Shown: positions 1-7,285 of the stretch, piece by piece
How the letters are laid out: each line of letters begins with the position of its first letter
Position numbering within the stretch: the first letter of the stretch is position 1
Assembly: GCA_002440225.1 (NCBI GenBank)
Contig: DJSH01000003.1
Coordinates: 1 to 37,262 of the forward strand
Source of the DNA: Candidatus Segatella violae
GTDB taxonomy: Bacteria > Bacteroidota > Bacteroidia > Bacteroidales > Bacteroidaceae
Reading direction: 5' to 3'
Length of the DNA: 37,262 bases
Program-made: the position numbers and the translations under genes
Notes under the pieces: model-generated
What the model saw: only the letters and a program-made list of their open reading frames with translations
Told to the model about the DNA's origin: nothing
The model's database searches: none

Positions 1-22
1 CACGCTTTTGCAGGTGATCCAT
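1..22 (-). CDS. Possible N-terminal start of a minus-strand gene running off the left edge
   Basis: On the minus strand an ATG at 20-22 is preceded by AGGAG about 7 nt upstream and, further up, by a TACCTTTG box at 75-82. This would make 22-150 a divergent promoter region. Only seven codons (MDHLQKR) are inside the window, so the product cannot be identified. In related Bacteroidales a folate gene (folP) often lies opposite the DUF1599 gene, but nothing visible here proves that. The competing reading is a plus-strand open frame at 1-141, listed among the rejected items. Confidence 0.3.
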
Positions 23-74
23 ATAAACTCCTAAAGACTCCTATTTCCCTAGGCGAGAATGATAGAATCTGTTG

Positions 75-82
75 CAAAGGTA
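75..82 (-). promoter_or_regulatory. Candidate -7 box for the left-edge minus-strand gene
   Basis: The minus strand reads TACCTTTG followed by C, a canonical Bacteroidetes -7 element (TAnnTTTG). No good TTTG -33 element lies about 20 nt upstream; the best is a T-rich stretch. It supports transcription leftwards out of the window. Confidence 0.4.
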
Positions 83-151
83 ATGAAAATATTTTAATTT
101 GGCTAAAAAGATATGTTAAAAATGAAAGAAAACAAATTTAGGAATATAATA

Positions 152-183
152 TTTGGCTATTTCACAAGAAATGCGTAAATTTG
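152..183 (+). promoter_or_regulatory. Sigma-ABfr promoter of the DUF1599/DoxX-tpiA cluster
   Basis: TTTG at 152-155 and TAAATTTG at 176-183 are separated by 20 nt, the ideal Bacteroidetes arrangement. Transcription should start near 190. This places a TTG start candidate at 153 inside the promoter and supports the ATG at 204 as the real start. Confidence 0.7.
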
Positions 184-203
184 CAGCGATTTTCGAAAAT
201 ATT

Positions 204-761
204 ATGGCAGATTTAGTAAAAACAGAACAGCAGTTTAAGGCTGTCATGGCCGAATGCAGGGCATTGTTTGAGAAGAAGCTACATGATTATGGAGCCTCTT
301 GGAGAATCTTGCGCCCTTCATCGCTGACAGACCAACTGTATATCAAGGCGAAACGCATCCGTTCGCTTGAAATCAAGAAGGAATCCCTGGTAGGCGAAGG
401 CATCCGCCCTGAGTTCATCGCCCTTATTAATTATGGTATCGTGGGGCTCATCCAGCTGGAGAAAGGCTTTGTGGACGAGGTGGACATGACACCCGAAGAG
501 GCCATGAAGCTCTACGACCTCCACGCCAAGGACGCCCTGGAGCTGATGCTGAGGAAGAACCACGACTATGACGAGGCTTGGCGCTCGATGAGGGTGAGCA
601 GCTATACCGACTTCATACTCACCAAGATACAGCGAATAAAAGAAATAGAAGACATCGACGGTGCCACTCTCGTATCAGAGGGCATCGACGCCAACTACAT
701 GGACATCATCAACTATGCCGTGTTTGGAGCAATCAAGCTGAAGGAAAGTGAAGACGAGTAA
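204..761 (+). CDS. DUF1599 family protein with two tandem copies of the domain
   Basis: The 185-residue product belongs to DUF1599, also called nucleotide modification associated domain 1; its biochemical role is not established. Two related halves are visible. Each carries a K-x-HDY-x-(S/A)W-R-x2-R-x-SS-x-TD core, then K-x2-RI and LV-x-EGI, and ends with INY-x3-G-x-I-x-L. The first copy covers about residues 10-85 and the second about 95-180, so the protein arose by internal duplication. I chose ATG 204 because the longer frame from TTG 153 overlaps the promoter. The next gene starts with GTG inside the last codons (14-nt overlap), which suggests translational coupling. Despite the domain name, the neighbours are housekeeping genes and not phage genes. 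Confidence 0.85.
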   Translation: MADLVKTEQQFKAVMAECRALFEKKLHDYGASWRILRPSSLTDQLYIKAKRIRSLEIKKESLVGEGIRPEFIALINYGIVGLIQLEKGFVDEVDMTPEEAMKLYDLHAKDALELMLRKNHDYDEAWRSMRVSSYTDFILTKIQRIKEIEDIDGATLVSEGIDANYMDIINYAVFGAIKLKESEDE

Positions 762-2829
762 TATCATTACAAAGGTAACGGTGAACGTGGGCAGGCTGCT
801 CATGGCATTGACCTTCATCTTCTCAGGATTTGTGAAGGGCATGGACCCACTGGGCACGCAATATAAGATAACCGACTATCTGGAGGCACTGCACATCGAC
901 TGGATGTTTCCATCATGGGCTACGCTGGGCATGTCGGTATTGCTCTCCACCTGCGAGTTTGCCATCGGTATCTTCCTGCTCTTCGCCATCCGTCGAAGAC
1001 TGGTGAGCAAGATAGCCCTGGCAGTGATGAGCGTGATGACCCTCATCACCCTATGGATCGTCATCGCCAATCCGGTGAAAGACTGTGGTTGCTTCGGCGA
1101 TGCCATCGTGCTGAGCAACGGAGCCACCTTCGCCAAGAACATCGTGCTGCTCGCCATCGCCATCCTGCTGTGGAGAAAGCCGCTCTTGATGCCGAGACTC
1201 ATCTCGAAGTCGACACAATGGATTGTCATCAACTATACATTCCTCTACTCCATCATCATGAGTCTGTGGAGCCTGTGGTATCTACCGCAGTTTGATTTCC
1301 GCCCTTATCACGTGGGAGCCAACATCAACAAGGGAATGGAGATACCGAAGGGAGCCAAGCAACCCAAGTTTGACACCACCTTCATACTGGAGAAGAACGG
1401 GGTGAAGAAAGAGTTCACGCTCGACAACTACCCCGACTCCACCTGGAAGTTTATCGACAGCAAGACCGTGCAGACCGAGGAAGGCTATGTGCCACCAATA
1501 CACGACTTCAGCATCGAAGACTCGAAGACTGGCGAAGACCTGACACAACAGGTGCTGCAAGACCCAGGCTATACATTCCTGCTCGTCTCGCCACACCTGG
1601 AGTTTGCCGACGACAGCAACTTCGGCAACATCGACCAGATATACGAGTATGCCAACGAGCACCATTACCGCTTCATCTGCCTCACGGCGAGCAGCAACCC
1701 TGCCATCAAGCACTGGCAAGACATCACGGGGGCAGAATATCCATTCTACACCACCGACGAGACTACGCTGAAGACCGTGATACGCAGCAACCCAGGACTG
1801 GTATTGCTGAAGCATGGCACCGTGATACGCAAATGGAGTCACAACGACCTGCCTAGCGAGGAACAACTGAGCAAACCTCTGGAACAATCGGAGCTGGGCA
1901 AGATGCCGAAAGACAGCGCGGCAGGCAAAATAGCCACCATCGTGCTATGGTTTGCCTTGCCACTGGTGCTGCTCACCCTAGCCGACCGACTCATCGCCTG
2001 GACGGCTTGGATTAAGAAGAAAGAGAAATCGAATAAAATATTATCAACTTTTAAAAAGAAAAGAAAAATGAGAAAGAAAATTGTAGCAGGCAACTGGAAA
2101 ATGAACATGAACCTGCAGGACGGTGTAGCTCTCGCTAAGGAAATCAACGAGGCTTTGGTAGCTGACAAGCCAAACTGTGGCGTTATCATCTGCACTCCTT
2201 TCATCCACTTGGCTTCTGTAGCACAGGTATTGGATTCTTCTGTAGTAGGTCTCGGTGCTGAGAACTGCGCAGACAAGGCTAAGGGTGCTTTCACTGGTGA
2301 GGTTTCAGCAGAGATGGTTAAGAGCACAGGTGCTCAGTACGTGATCCTCGGTCACTCAGAGCGTCGTCAGTACTATGGCGAGACTGCAGAGATCTTGAAG
2401 GAGAAGGTAGAGTTGGCTTTGGCTAACGGTTTGAAGGTTATCTTCTGCTGCGGCGAGACTCTTGAGGAGCGTGAGGCTGAGAAGCAGAACGAGGTAGTTA
2501 AGGCAGAGCTCGACGGTTCTGTATTCCACTTGAGCGCTGACGCTTGGAAGAACATCATCCTCGCTTACGAGCCAATCTGGGCCATCGGTACAGGTAAGAC
2601 CGCTACAGCAGACCAGGCTGAGGAAATGTTGGCATACATCCGCTCTATCGTAGCTGAGAAGTATGGCAAGGAGGCTGCTGAGGACACAACTATCCTCTAC
2701 GGTGGTAGCTGCAAGGCTAGCAATGCTCCTGAGCTCTTCTCTAAGCCAGACATCGACGGTGGCTTGATCGGTGGCGCTTCTTTGAAGGCTGCTGACTTCA
2801 AGGGTATCATCGACGCTTGGAAGAAGTAA
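748..2829 (+). CDS. DoxX-type membrane redox protein in one continuous frame with triosephosphate isomerase
   Basis: The frame encodes 693 residues with no stop between two proteins that are normally separate. Residues 1 to about 430 form the DoxX/MauE-like part: a run of membrane helices, a D-C-G-C-F-G-D motif at 112-118 (cysteines 113 and 115), a soluble thioredoxin-fold-like region around 260-380 with no CxxC, and a last membrane helix near 392-415 followed by a lysine-rich stretch. TpiA then begins at internal Met 441. A lysine-rich flank after the last helix predicts a cytoplasmic C-terminus, so a fused enzyme would face the cytosol. The start is GTG 748, overlapping DUF1599. Codon choice changes sharply at the TpiA boundary. 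The DoxX part probably handles electron transfer or thiol redox at the membrane, but its substrate is unknown. Confidence 0.75.
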   Translation: MKTSNIITKVTVNVGRLLMALTFIFSGFVKGMDPLGTQYKITDYLEALHIDWMFPSWATLGMSVLLSTCEFAIGIFLLFAIRRRLVSKIALAVMSVMTLITLWIVIANPVKDCGCFGDAIVLSNGATFAKNIVLLAIAILLWRKPLLMPRLISKSTQWIVINYTFLYSIIMSLWSLWYLPQFDFRPYHVGANINKGMEIPKGAKQPKFDTTFILEKNGVKKEFTLDNYPDSTWKFIDSKTVQTEEGYVPPIHDFSIEDSKTGEDLTQQVLQDPGYTFLLVSPHLEFADDSNFGNIDQIYEYANEHHYRFICLTASSNPAIKHWQDITGAEYPFYTTDETTLKTVIRSNPGLVLLKHGTVIRKWSHNDLPSEEQLSKPLEQSELGKMPKDSAAGKIATIVLWFALPLVLLTLADRLIAWTAWIKKKEKSNKILSTFKKKRKMRKKIVAGNWKMNMNLQDGVALAKEINEALVADKPNCGVIICTPFIHLASVAQVLDSSVVGLGAENCADKAKGAFTGEVSAEMVKSTGAQYVILGHSERRQYYGETAEILKEKVELALANGLKVIFCCGETLEEREAEKQNEVVKAELDGSVFHLSADAWKNIILAYEPIWAIGTGKTATADQAEEMLAYIRSIVAEKYGKEAAEDTTILYGGSCKASNAPELFSKPDIDGGLIGGASLKAADFKGIIDAWKK
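2068..2829 (+). CDS. tpiA: Triosephosphate isomerase (internal start within the fusion frame)
   Basis: TpiA interconverts glyceraldehyde 3-phosphate and dihydroxyacetone phosphate in glycolysis. From ATG 2068 the product is 253 residues, the normal family length. It shows the GNWKMN start with catalytic Lys11, the LGHSERR segment with His96, the AYEPIWAIGTG segment with Glu168 and flexible loop 6, and a C-terminal phosphate-binding LYGGS/GGLIGGASL region. The sequence before the ATG is A-rich, typical of Bacteroidetes start regions, and the frame upstream is open into the DoxX gene. Codons are strongly biased (GGT, GCT, AAG), as in highly expressed genes, starting at this ATG. A free enzyme from this start is therefore likely whether or not a fusion is also made. 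Confidence 0.93.
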   Translation: MRKKIVAGNWKMNMNLQDGVALAKEINEALVADKPNCGVIICTPFIHLASVAQVLDSSVVGLGAENCADKAKGAFTGEVSAEMVKSTGAQYVILGHSERRQYYGETAEILKEKVELALANGLKVIFCCGETLEEREAEKQNEVVKAELDGSVFHLSADAWKNIILAYEPIWAIGTGKTATADQAEEMLAYIRSIVAEKYGKEAAEDTTILYGGSCKASNAPELFSKPDIDGGLIGGASLKAADFKGIIDAWKK

Positions 2830-2851
2830 TCTCCTGCATTAAGAATAAGAT

Positions 2852-2888
2852 AAGGGATACCCTTTGATACCTTCAGGGGTATCCCTTT
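2852..2888 (+). terminator. Rho-independent terminator after tpiA
   Basis: AAGGGATACCC at 2852-2862 pairs with GGGTATCCCTT ending near 2887, with a loop of about 14 nt and a short T-containing tail. It lies between tpiA and the SPOR gene and may separate or attenuate transcription between them. Confidence 0.7.
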
Positions 2889-2929
2889 ACTTTCACTATC
2901 AAAACAACTTTTTTAAAAGAGAAATAGTC

Positions 2930-3628
2930 ATGAAGCAATTCGTCATCACCATGTTTTTCACCCTCTGCTCAACAATGGTATGCCAAGCGCAAACCTATCT
3001 GGAGCATATCCAGCAGAACACACCTGGACTGGGAAAAGTAACCGTGAACCAAAGTAAGGCTATCGACGAATTGGTGAACGGTAGCAATATCGTCAAGCCG
3101 CAAGATGTAAAGACTAAAACACAGCAACCACTCAAAAACAACGAGACCCCACACAAGACGACGGAGCCTCAACACAAGGCTACAGAACCGCAGCACAAGG
3201 CACTGGCACCCGACTCGCTGAAGAAAAACGAGCAGCACAATGCAGCCGAGGGCAACAAAACAGCCCAGAAACCAGAAGGCAACAAGAACGCCCAAAAGGC
3301 AGAAAACAAGGAAGAAACCGAGATGCCTATCGTAGACATGCGCAAGAAAATGATGCGCAAGAGCTACAAGGTTACAGGATATAGAGTACAGGTATTCGCA
3401 GGAGGCAACTCTCGCAACGACCGCCTGAAAGCGGAGCAAACGGGCAACGCCCTGAAGATGAGTTTCCCGGAACAGCCTGTATACGTACATTTCTACTCAC
3501 CAAGATGGATTTGCCGCATGGGCAACTTCCGCAGCCTTGGCGAAGCACAGAAGTTCCTCTCCAAGGTGAAGGCCATGGGATATAGGCAGGCTTGCCTGGT
3601 GAAGGGACAAATCACCGTACAATATTAA
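2930..3628 (+). CDS. Secreted SPOR-domain protein
   Basis: The product has 232 residues from ATG 2930. An in-frame start at 2864 lies within the preceding terminator, so it is rejected. A signal peptide covers about residues 1-20, ending C-Q-A before Gln. A low-complexity hydrophilic linker (about 60-135) contains repeated HK-x2-EPQ and NK-x-AQK units. The C-terminal 85 residues form a SPOR fold, beginning YRVQVFAGGNSR and including the WICRMGNFRS segment. SPOR domains bind denuded septal peptidoglycan, so a periplasmic role at the division site is likely. No lipobox is seen. The gene sits between tpiA and folE, an order I know from other Bacteroidales. Confidence 0.85.
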   Translation: MKQFVITMFFTLCSTMVCQAQTYLEHIQQNTPGLGKVTVNQSKAIDELVNGSNIVKPQDVKTKTQQPLKNNETPHKTTEPQHKATEPQHKALAPDSLKKNEQHNAAEGNKTAQKPEGNKNAQKAENKEETEMPIVDMRKKMMRKSYKVTGYRVQVFAGGNSRNDRLKAEQTGNALKMSFPEQPVYVHFYSPRWICRMGNFRSLGEAQKFLSKVKAMGYRQACLVKGQITVQY

Positions 3629-3639
3629 CACAACAATAT

Positions 3640-4233
3640 ATGAATCCAGAAACAGAATTTCGCGAGGGATTGGACGAACTCGCAGCTCACTATAAGGAAG
3701 TACTGAAGCTCTTGGGCGAAGACCCTGAGCGCGAGGGATTGCAGAAGACCCCGATGCGTGTAGCCAAAGCGATGCAGATATTGACCCGTGGCTATACGCA
3801 AGACCCTCACAAGGTGTTGACAGATGCCCTCTTCGACGAGAAATACGACCAAATGGTCATCGTGAAGGACATTGACTTCTTCTCGATGTGCGAGCACCAC
3901 ATGCTGCCTTTCTACGGCAAGGTGCACGTGGCTTACATCCCGAACGGCAAGATTACCGGATTGAGCAAGATAGCCCGTGTGGTAGATATCTACAGCCATC
4001 GCCTGCAGGTGCAGGAGCGACTCACCCAGCAAATCAAGGACTGCATCCAGGAAACCCTGAAACCGCAGGGCGTGATGGTGGTAATCGAGGCCAAGCACAT
4101 GTGCATGCAGATGCGTGGCGTGGAGAAACAAGGCTCCATCACCACCACAAGCGACTACAGCGGTGTATTCAAGTCGCTGAACACCCGACAAGAATTCATG
4201 AGTCTTTTAAGAGGCGAATCTAAAAGAATATAA
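3640..4233 (+). CDS. folE: GTP cyclohydrolase I
   Basis: FolE converts GTP to 7,8-dihydroneopterin triphosphate, the first step toward folate and other pterins. The 197-residue product from ATG 3640 carries the zinc ligands Cys84 and His87 (in CEHHMLP) and Cys155 (in HMCM). The 71-residue distance from the first to the last cysteine matches the E. coli enzyme. The substrate-binding stretch GLSKIARVVDIYSHRLQVQERLT is intact over residues 107-129. The longer frame from 3592 overlaps the SPOR gene and is not used. The exonuclease III gene starts 1 nt after the stop, indicating a shared transcript. Confidence 0.96.
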   Translation: MNPETEFREGLDELAAHYKEVLKLLGEDPEREGLQKTPMRVAKAMQILTRGYTQDPHKVLTDALFDEKYDQMVIVKDIDFFSMCEHHMLPFYGKVHVAYIPNGKITGLSKIARVVDIYSHRLQVQERLTQQIKDCIQETLKPQGVMVVIEAKHMCMQMRGVEKQGSITTTSDYSGVFKSLNTRQEFMSLLRGESKRI

Positions 4234-4234
4234 T

Positions 4235-4990
4235 ATGCTAAAGTTTATATCGTGGAACGTGAATGGCTTGCGCGCTTGCGTGGGCAAGGACTTCGAGGCT
4301 TCATTCAAGAGTCTCGATGCCGATTTCTTCTGCTTGCAAGAGACGAAGATGCAGGAAGGTCAGCTCGATCTTCAGTTTGATAGTTATGAAAGCTACTGGA
4401 ACTATGCCGAGAAGAAAGGCTATTCGGGTACTGCCATCTACACCAAGCACCATCCCCTGAGCGTAAGCTATGGCATGGGCGTGGAAGAGCATGACCACGA
4501 GGGACGTGTCATCACTCTGGAATATGAGAATTTCTATCTCGTAACCTGCTACACCCCCAACTCGCAGACAGAGTTGAAGCGCCTTGACTATCGCATGACA
4601 TGGGAGGATGATTTCCACAAATTCTTGAAGACACTCGATGCCAAGAAACCCGTCGTGATATGCGGCGACCTAAACGTGGCACACGAGGAGATAGACATCA
4701 AGAACCCGAAGACAAACCGTCGCAACGCCGGATTCACCGACGAGGAGCGAGAGAAGATGACGCTCTTGCTGAATGATGGATTCACCGACAGTTTCCGTTA
4801 TCTCCACCCAGAAGAGGTGACCTACTCATGGTGGTCGTACCGTTTCCGTGCCCGCGAGAAAAACGCAGGTTGGCGCATCGACTACTTCCTGGTATCGGAT
4901 AGCATCAAGAAAAAGATAGCAGAGGCCAAGATTCACACAGAAATCATGGGCAGCGACCACTGCCCCGTGGAATTGGACTTGGATTTATAA
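4235..4990 (+). CDS. xth: Exodeoxyribonuclease III / AP endonuclease (ExoA family)
   Basis: The 251-residue protein belongs to the EEP (exonuclease-endonuclease-phosphatase) family. It shows the N-terminal SWNVNGLRA motif, the LQETK metal-binding Glu segment, the CGDLNVAH motif with catalytic Asp and Asn, a WRIDYFLVS segment, and a C-terminal GSDHCPVEL with the catalytic His. It should cleave abasic sites and remove 3' blocking groups during base-excision repair. It directly follows folE and is the last plus-strand gene of the cluster. The following hairpin has its T-tract on the opposite strand. Confidence 0.95.
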   Translation: MLKFISWNVNGLRACVGKDFEASFKSLDADFFCLQETKMQEGQLDLQFDSYESYWNYAEKKGYSGTAIYTKHHPLSVSYGMGVEEHDHEGRVITLEYENFYLVTCYTPNSQTELKRLDYRMTWEDDFHKFLKTLDAKKPVVICGDLNVAHEEIDIKNPKTNRRNAGFTDEEREKMTLLLNDGFTDSFRYLHPEEVTYSWWSYRFRAREKNAGWRIDYFLVSDSIKKKIAEAKIHTEIMGSDHCPVELDLDL

Positions 4991-5001
4991 ATTCTTCACA
5001 C

Positions 5002-5039
5002 AAAAAAGGGGATGTTCCTTCCTCCCGGAAGCCATCCCC
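5002..5039 (-). terminator. Terminator of the minus-strand MORN-repeat gene
   Basis: GGGGATG at 5008-5014 pairs with CATCCCC at 5033-5039, with an inner TTCC/GGAA extension. The A-run at 5002-5007 becomes a six-T tract on the minus strand, so the terminator mainly serves the minus-strand gene. Its stem could also slow transcription coming from the exonuclease gene. Confidence 0.7.
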
Positions 5040-5144
5040 ATATTGGTCATATCAACATAAAATTTTAATTTATATAAGAGAGATTTTATCGAATGCTTAA
5101 TGAAGAGAGTGGAACCACTTTATTGAAATGTAACCACTTTTTGT

Positions 5145-5651
5145 TTACATGAGACTCTTAATCTCAGAGAGATTCTTCTTCTCGATAGTCCCGTCCTTAT
5201 AGGTTACGGTGAAGTAATCATGGACAGACTTACCGTTCTTGAACTGTACTACTGCCACACCACCTTCACGAAGCTGGAGTGTGAAATAGCCCTCACGTTT
5301 GCCATTGACATACTTTCCATGCCATTTTTCCTTTCCATTCTTGTAATATGTGGTAACCTCGCCATCAAAGATGGTGTTGCGATCGTTACCTAGGTCGATG
5401 AAGCTATAGCCACCTTCGGCTCTCAGCTTACCGTTCATATAGAAGTCCTGGAAAACGTCCTTCTTATTGATGCCAGCGCCGGTAGTCATCAGTAGTCTAT
5501 AATAACTAGCCTGATCAGCACTAGCCACATTGCTCATATTTTCTGCATAGAAAATAGTGTCAGCTACTACTGTTGCGTTCTCTACGTGCTTGCGACCGAA
5601 AGTAGCTACGGTCATTAAAGCCATCAATGAGAATAATATAACTCGTTTCAT
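5145..5651 (-). CDS. Secreted MORN-type (YwqK-like) repeat protein
   Basis: The 168-residue product starts MKRVILFSLMALMTVATFG, a signal peptide without a lipobox. The mature part has about three degenerate MORN_2/YwqK-type repeats, visible as D-x-YMNGKLRAEGGY, G-x-V-x2-YYKNGKEKWHGKY-x-NGKREGYF and QFKNGKSVHDYF-x3-YKDG. Such beta-hairpin repeats are common in secreted Bacteroidetes proteins and are often labelled antitoxin-like by database transfer; no partner toxin is present here. The gene stands alone on the minus strand between two plus-strand clusters and has its own terminator and promoter. The function is unknown. Confidence 0.75.
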   Translation of the reverse strand: MKRVILFSLMALMTVATFGRKHVENATVVADTIFYAENMSNVASADQASYYRLLMTTGAGINKKDVFQDFYMNGKLRAEGGYSFIDLGNDRNTIFDGEVTTYYKNGKEKWHGKYVNGKREGYFTLQLREGGVAVVQFKNGKSVHDYFTVTYKDGTIEKKNLSEIKSLM

Positions 5652-5702
5652 ATCTTTATTTTTTAGGTGTTGTTATTTGTTGTTTATTTCTTTTTTCTGA
5701 TG

Positions 5703-5710
5703 CAAAGATA
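5703..5710 (-). promoter_or_regulatory. Candidate -7 box of the MORN-repeat gene
   Basis: The minus strand reads TATCTTTG followed by C, a TAnnTTTG match, giving a leader of about 45 nt before ATG 5651. The -33 region is T-rich but has no exact TTTG at the ideal spacing. Confidence 0.5.
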
Positions 5711-5902
5711 ATATGTTTTTCGAGAAAGCGTGCAATCCTTAACGCTATTTTATCATATTTTTTTGTGAAATATTATTTTCAAATTGAAAGCGCACACAAA
5801 ATGTCAGTTTGTAACTTCAGATAGATATTTCTTGCGGTTTTTCTACGCATCTGTTATATAACATACTATTTTTAGGTCCGCAAGTTTACATATTGTAAGC
5901 CA

Positions 5903-5918
5903 CTTGATGTACATCAAG
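5903..5918. promoter_or_regulatory. 16-bp perfect palindrome, possible operator
   Basis: CTTGATGTACATCAAG is identical to its own reverse complement. It lies about 77 nt upstream of the -7 box of the metalloprotease gene. A dimeric regulator site is a reasonable guess; no regulator is encoded next to it. Confidence 0.4.
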
Positions 5919-5994
5919 ATCCCAAGAATCATTATTTCTGATGATTTTCACAAACTTTTTCGCTCTTTTGCTAGCATATCTACCATTTATTTTG

Positions 5995-6002
5995 TATTTT
6001 TG
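5995..6002 (+). promoter_or_regulatory. Candidate -7 box of the metalloprotease gene
   Basis: TATTTTTG matches TAnnTTTG and would give a leader of about 20 nt before ATG 6030. The nearest TTTG, at 5967-5970, is 24 nt upstream. This spacing is wider than usual and may mean activator dependence. Confidence 0.5.
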
Positions 6003-6029
6003 CACTTGAATAATATATAATGTACGCGC

Positions 6030-7262
6030 ATGAGACAATTCTTATACCTCGCCCTCGCCGTCTGCGCCCTGGTATTTACCGGTTGCAAAGACTCAGAGGG
6101 AAGCATCGACGACCCTTACGTAACAGAGAATGGGCAAGACCGCGACAGTGACATCATCACTGGCGACGACTATGTGTACCATCTGCCCGTCATCTTCCAT
6201 GTATTCTACAACGACAGCAAAGATACCTTGCAATACATCCCAGCTATCCGCTTCAGGGAGCTGATAGACCATGTGAACGAGTTGTACGCCGGCAATGTGT
6301 ACAACCAACAACTCGACACCGTGGCGAGCGAAAACCTACACGTACAGTTTGAGTTGGCAGAAAAAGACGAGAATGGCAAACGCATCGCCATCCCCGGCGT
6401 GGAGTATATCAAGACAACAGAGAAGGAGTTCGACTGCGAGAAGTTTATGAAGGACAAGAACTACGCCAAGTACACCTGGAACCAGAACGACTACATCAAC
6501 GTGATGGTATACGCTTTCAAGAAGACAGATGAGAACAGCACAACGCTAGGCATCAGCCACCTGCCTTACGAAGTGGGAGGCTATCCACAGATAGACGGGC
6601 TGAGCAACGGCAAGAACTATCCCCTCAACAAGCCATCGAAGTTTCCTTACTGCGTATCGCTCAATGCCCTCTACGTAAACAAGAAATACGAAGGCACTAG
6701 ATATACCATCAGGAAAGACACGGTGACTAACTACGAGTACAACACCGCCGACCCAAACGCCACCTTGGCACATGAGCTGGGGCACTACCTGGGGCTCTAT
6801 CATGCCTTTGCCGAGACAACCAAGAAGGACGGGCAAAGTGAACCCGCCGACAACGAAGACGACACCGACTATTGCACCGATACGCCCAGCTATAATCGTA
6901 TCAAATATGGCACATGGCTCAACGAATATATCGAGAAGGCGAAAGCCATCAAGAAGGACACTACCTTCACCGTCAAGGCCCTCTGCAAGCGCACCAACAG
7001 CAGCGGCAAGGAATGGGAGGCCGACAACCTGATGGACTACAGCATCTGTTACAGCATGCGATTCTCACCAGAACAGGCTTACCGCATGAGGCAAGTGCTC
7101 TACTATTCGCCCCTGATGCCAGGTCCGAAGAAGAAACGACCCGAGACGAGGACATGGGCACCAGCTACCGACGAGGAGCCCGACCTGCCTATCGTGTACG
7201 CCAAGGAGCACGCCATCAAAATAAAGGACATCCGAAACATCACGGTCGTCCGAAAGAAATAG
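6030..7262 (+). CDS. M43-like zinc metalloprotease lipoprotein
   Basis: The 410-residue product has a lipoprotein signal ending V-F-T-G-C with lipidated Cys19. The next residues, K-D-S-E, resemble acidic surface-export signals of Bacteroidetes lipoproteins. The zinc motif HELGHYLGLYH starts at His248 (ligands His248, His252 and His258; catalytic Glu249). A downstream NLMDYS around residues 333-338 supplies the Met-turn. Together these mark a metzincin, closest by eye to the pappalysin/cytophagalysin family M43. It is expected to degrade host or dietary proteins at the cell surface. The gene has its own promoter, and the aroA start lies 23 nt after its stop, so aroA may be cotranscribed. The exact substrate is unknown. 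Confidence 0.85.
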   Translation: MRQFLYLALAVCALVFTGCKDSEGSIDDPYVTENGQDRDSDIITGDDYVYHLPVIFHVFYNDSKDTLQYIPAIRFRELIDHVNELYAGNVYNQQLDTVASENLHVQFELAEKDENGKRIAIPGVEYIKTTEKEFDCEKFMKDKNYAKYTWNQNDYINVMVYAFKKTDENSTTLGISHLPYEVGGYPQIDGLSNGKNYPLNKPSKFPYCVSLNALYVNKKYEGTRYTIRKDTVTNYEYNTADPNATLAHELGHYLGLYHAFAETTKKDGQSEPADNEDDTDYCTDTPSYNRIKYGTWLNEYIEKAKAIKKDTTFTVKALCKRTNSSGKEWEADNLMDYSICYSMRFSPEQAYRMRQVLYYSPLMPGPKKKRPETRTWAPATDEEPDLPIVYAKEHAIKIKDIRNITVVRKK

Positions 7263-7285
7263 ATAATCCAGACAAAACAAACGAA

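Larger units (their letters stand above)
5652..6029. other. 378-base AT-rich divergent intergenic region
   Basis: This is the only gene-free stretch longer than 300 bases. It holds the promoter of the minus-strand MORN gene at its left end, a 16-bp perfect palindrome at 5903-5918 and the promoter of the metalloprotease gene at its right end. I see no open frame with coding character and no convincing RNA gene in the AT-rich middle (about 5740-5880). Confidence 0.6.

Noticed and set aside
1..141. Plus-strand open frame of 46 codons ending in TAG at 139-141, possibly the C-terminus of an upstream gene
   Set aside because: It has no recognisable motif and its Lys/Ile-rich end fits AT-rich noncoding DNA. 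A minus-strand TACCTTTG box and an ATG with AGGAG instead suggest a divergent promoter region. The question stays open because the upstream sequence is missing.
5145..5651. Antitoxin of a toxin-antitoxin system (YwqK-type annotation)
   Set aside because: The protein has a signal peptide and no toxin gene is adjacent, so the toxin-antitoxin label is not supported.
6914..7285. Upstream extension of the aroA frame (124 extra residues)
   Set aside because: It overlaps the metalloprotease gene in another frame, and its Gln/Arg/His-rich translation is a shadow of that gene. AroA homology begins at ATG 7286.
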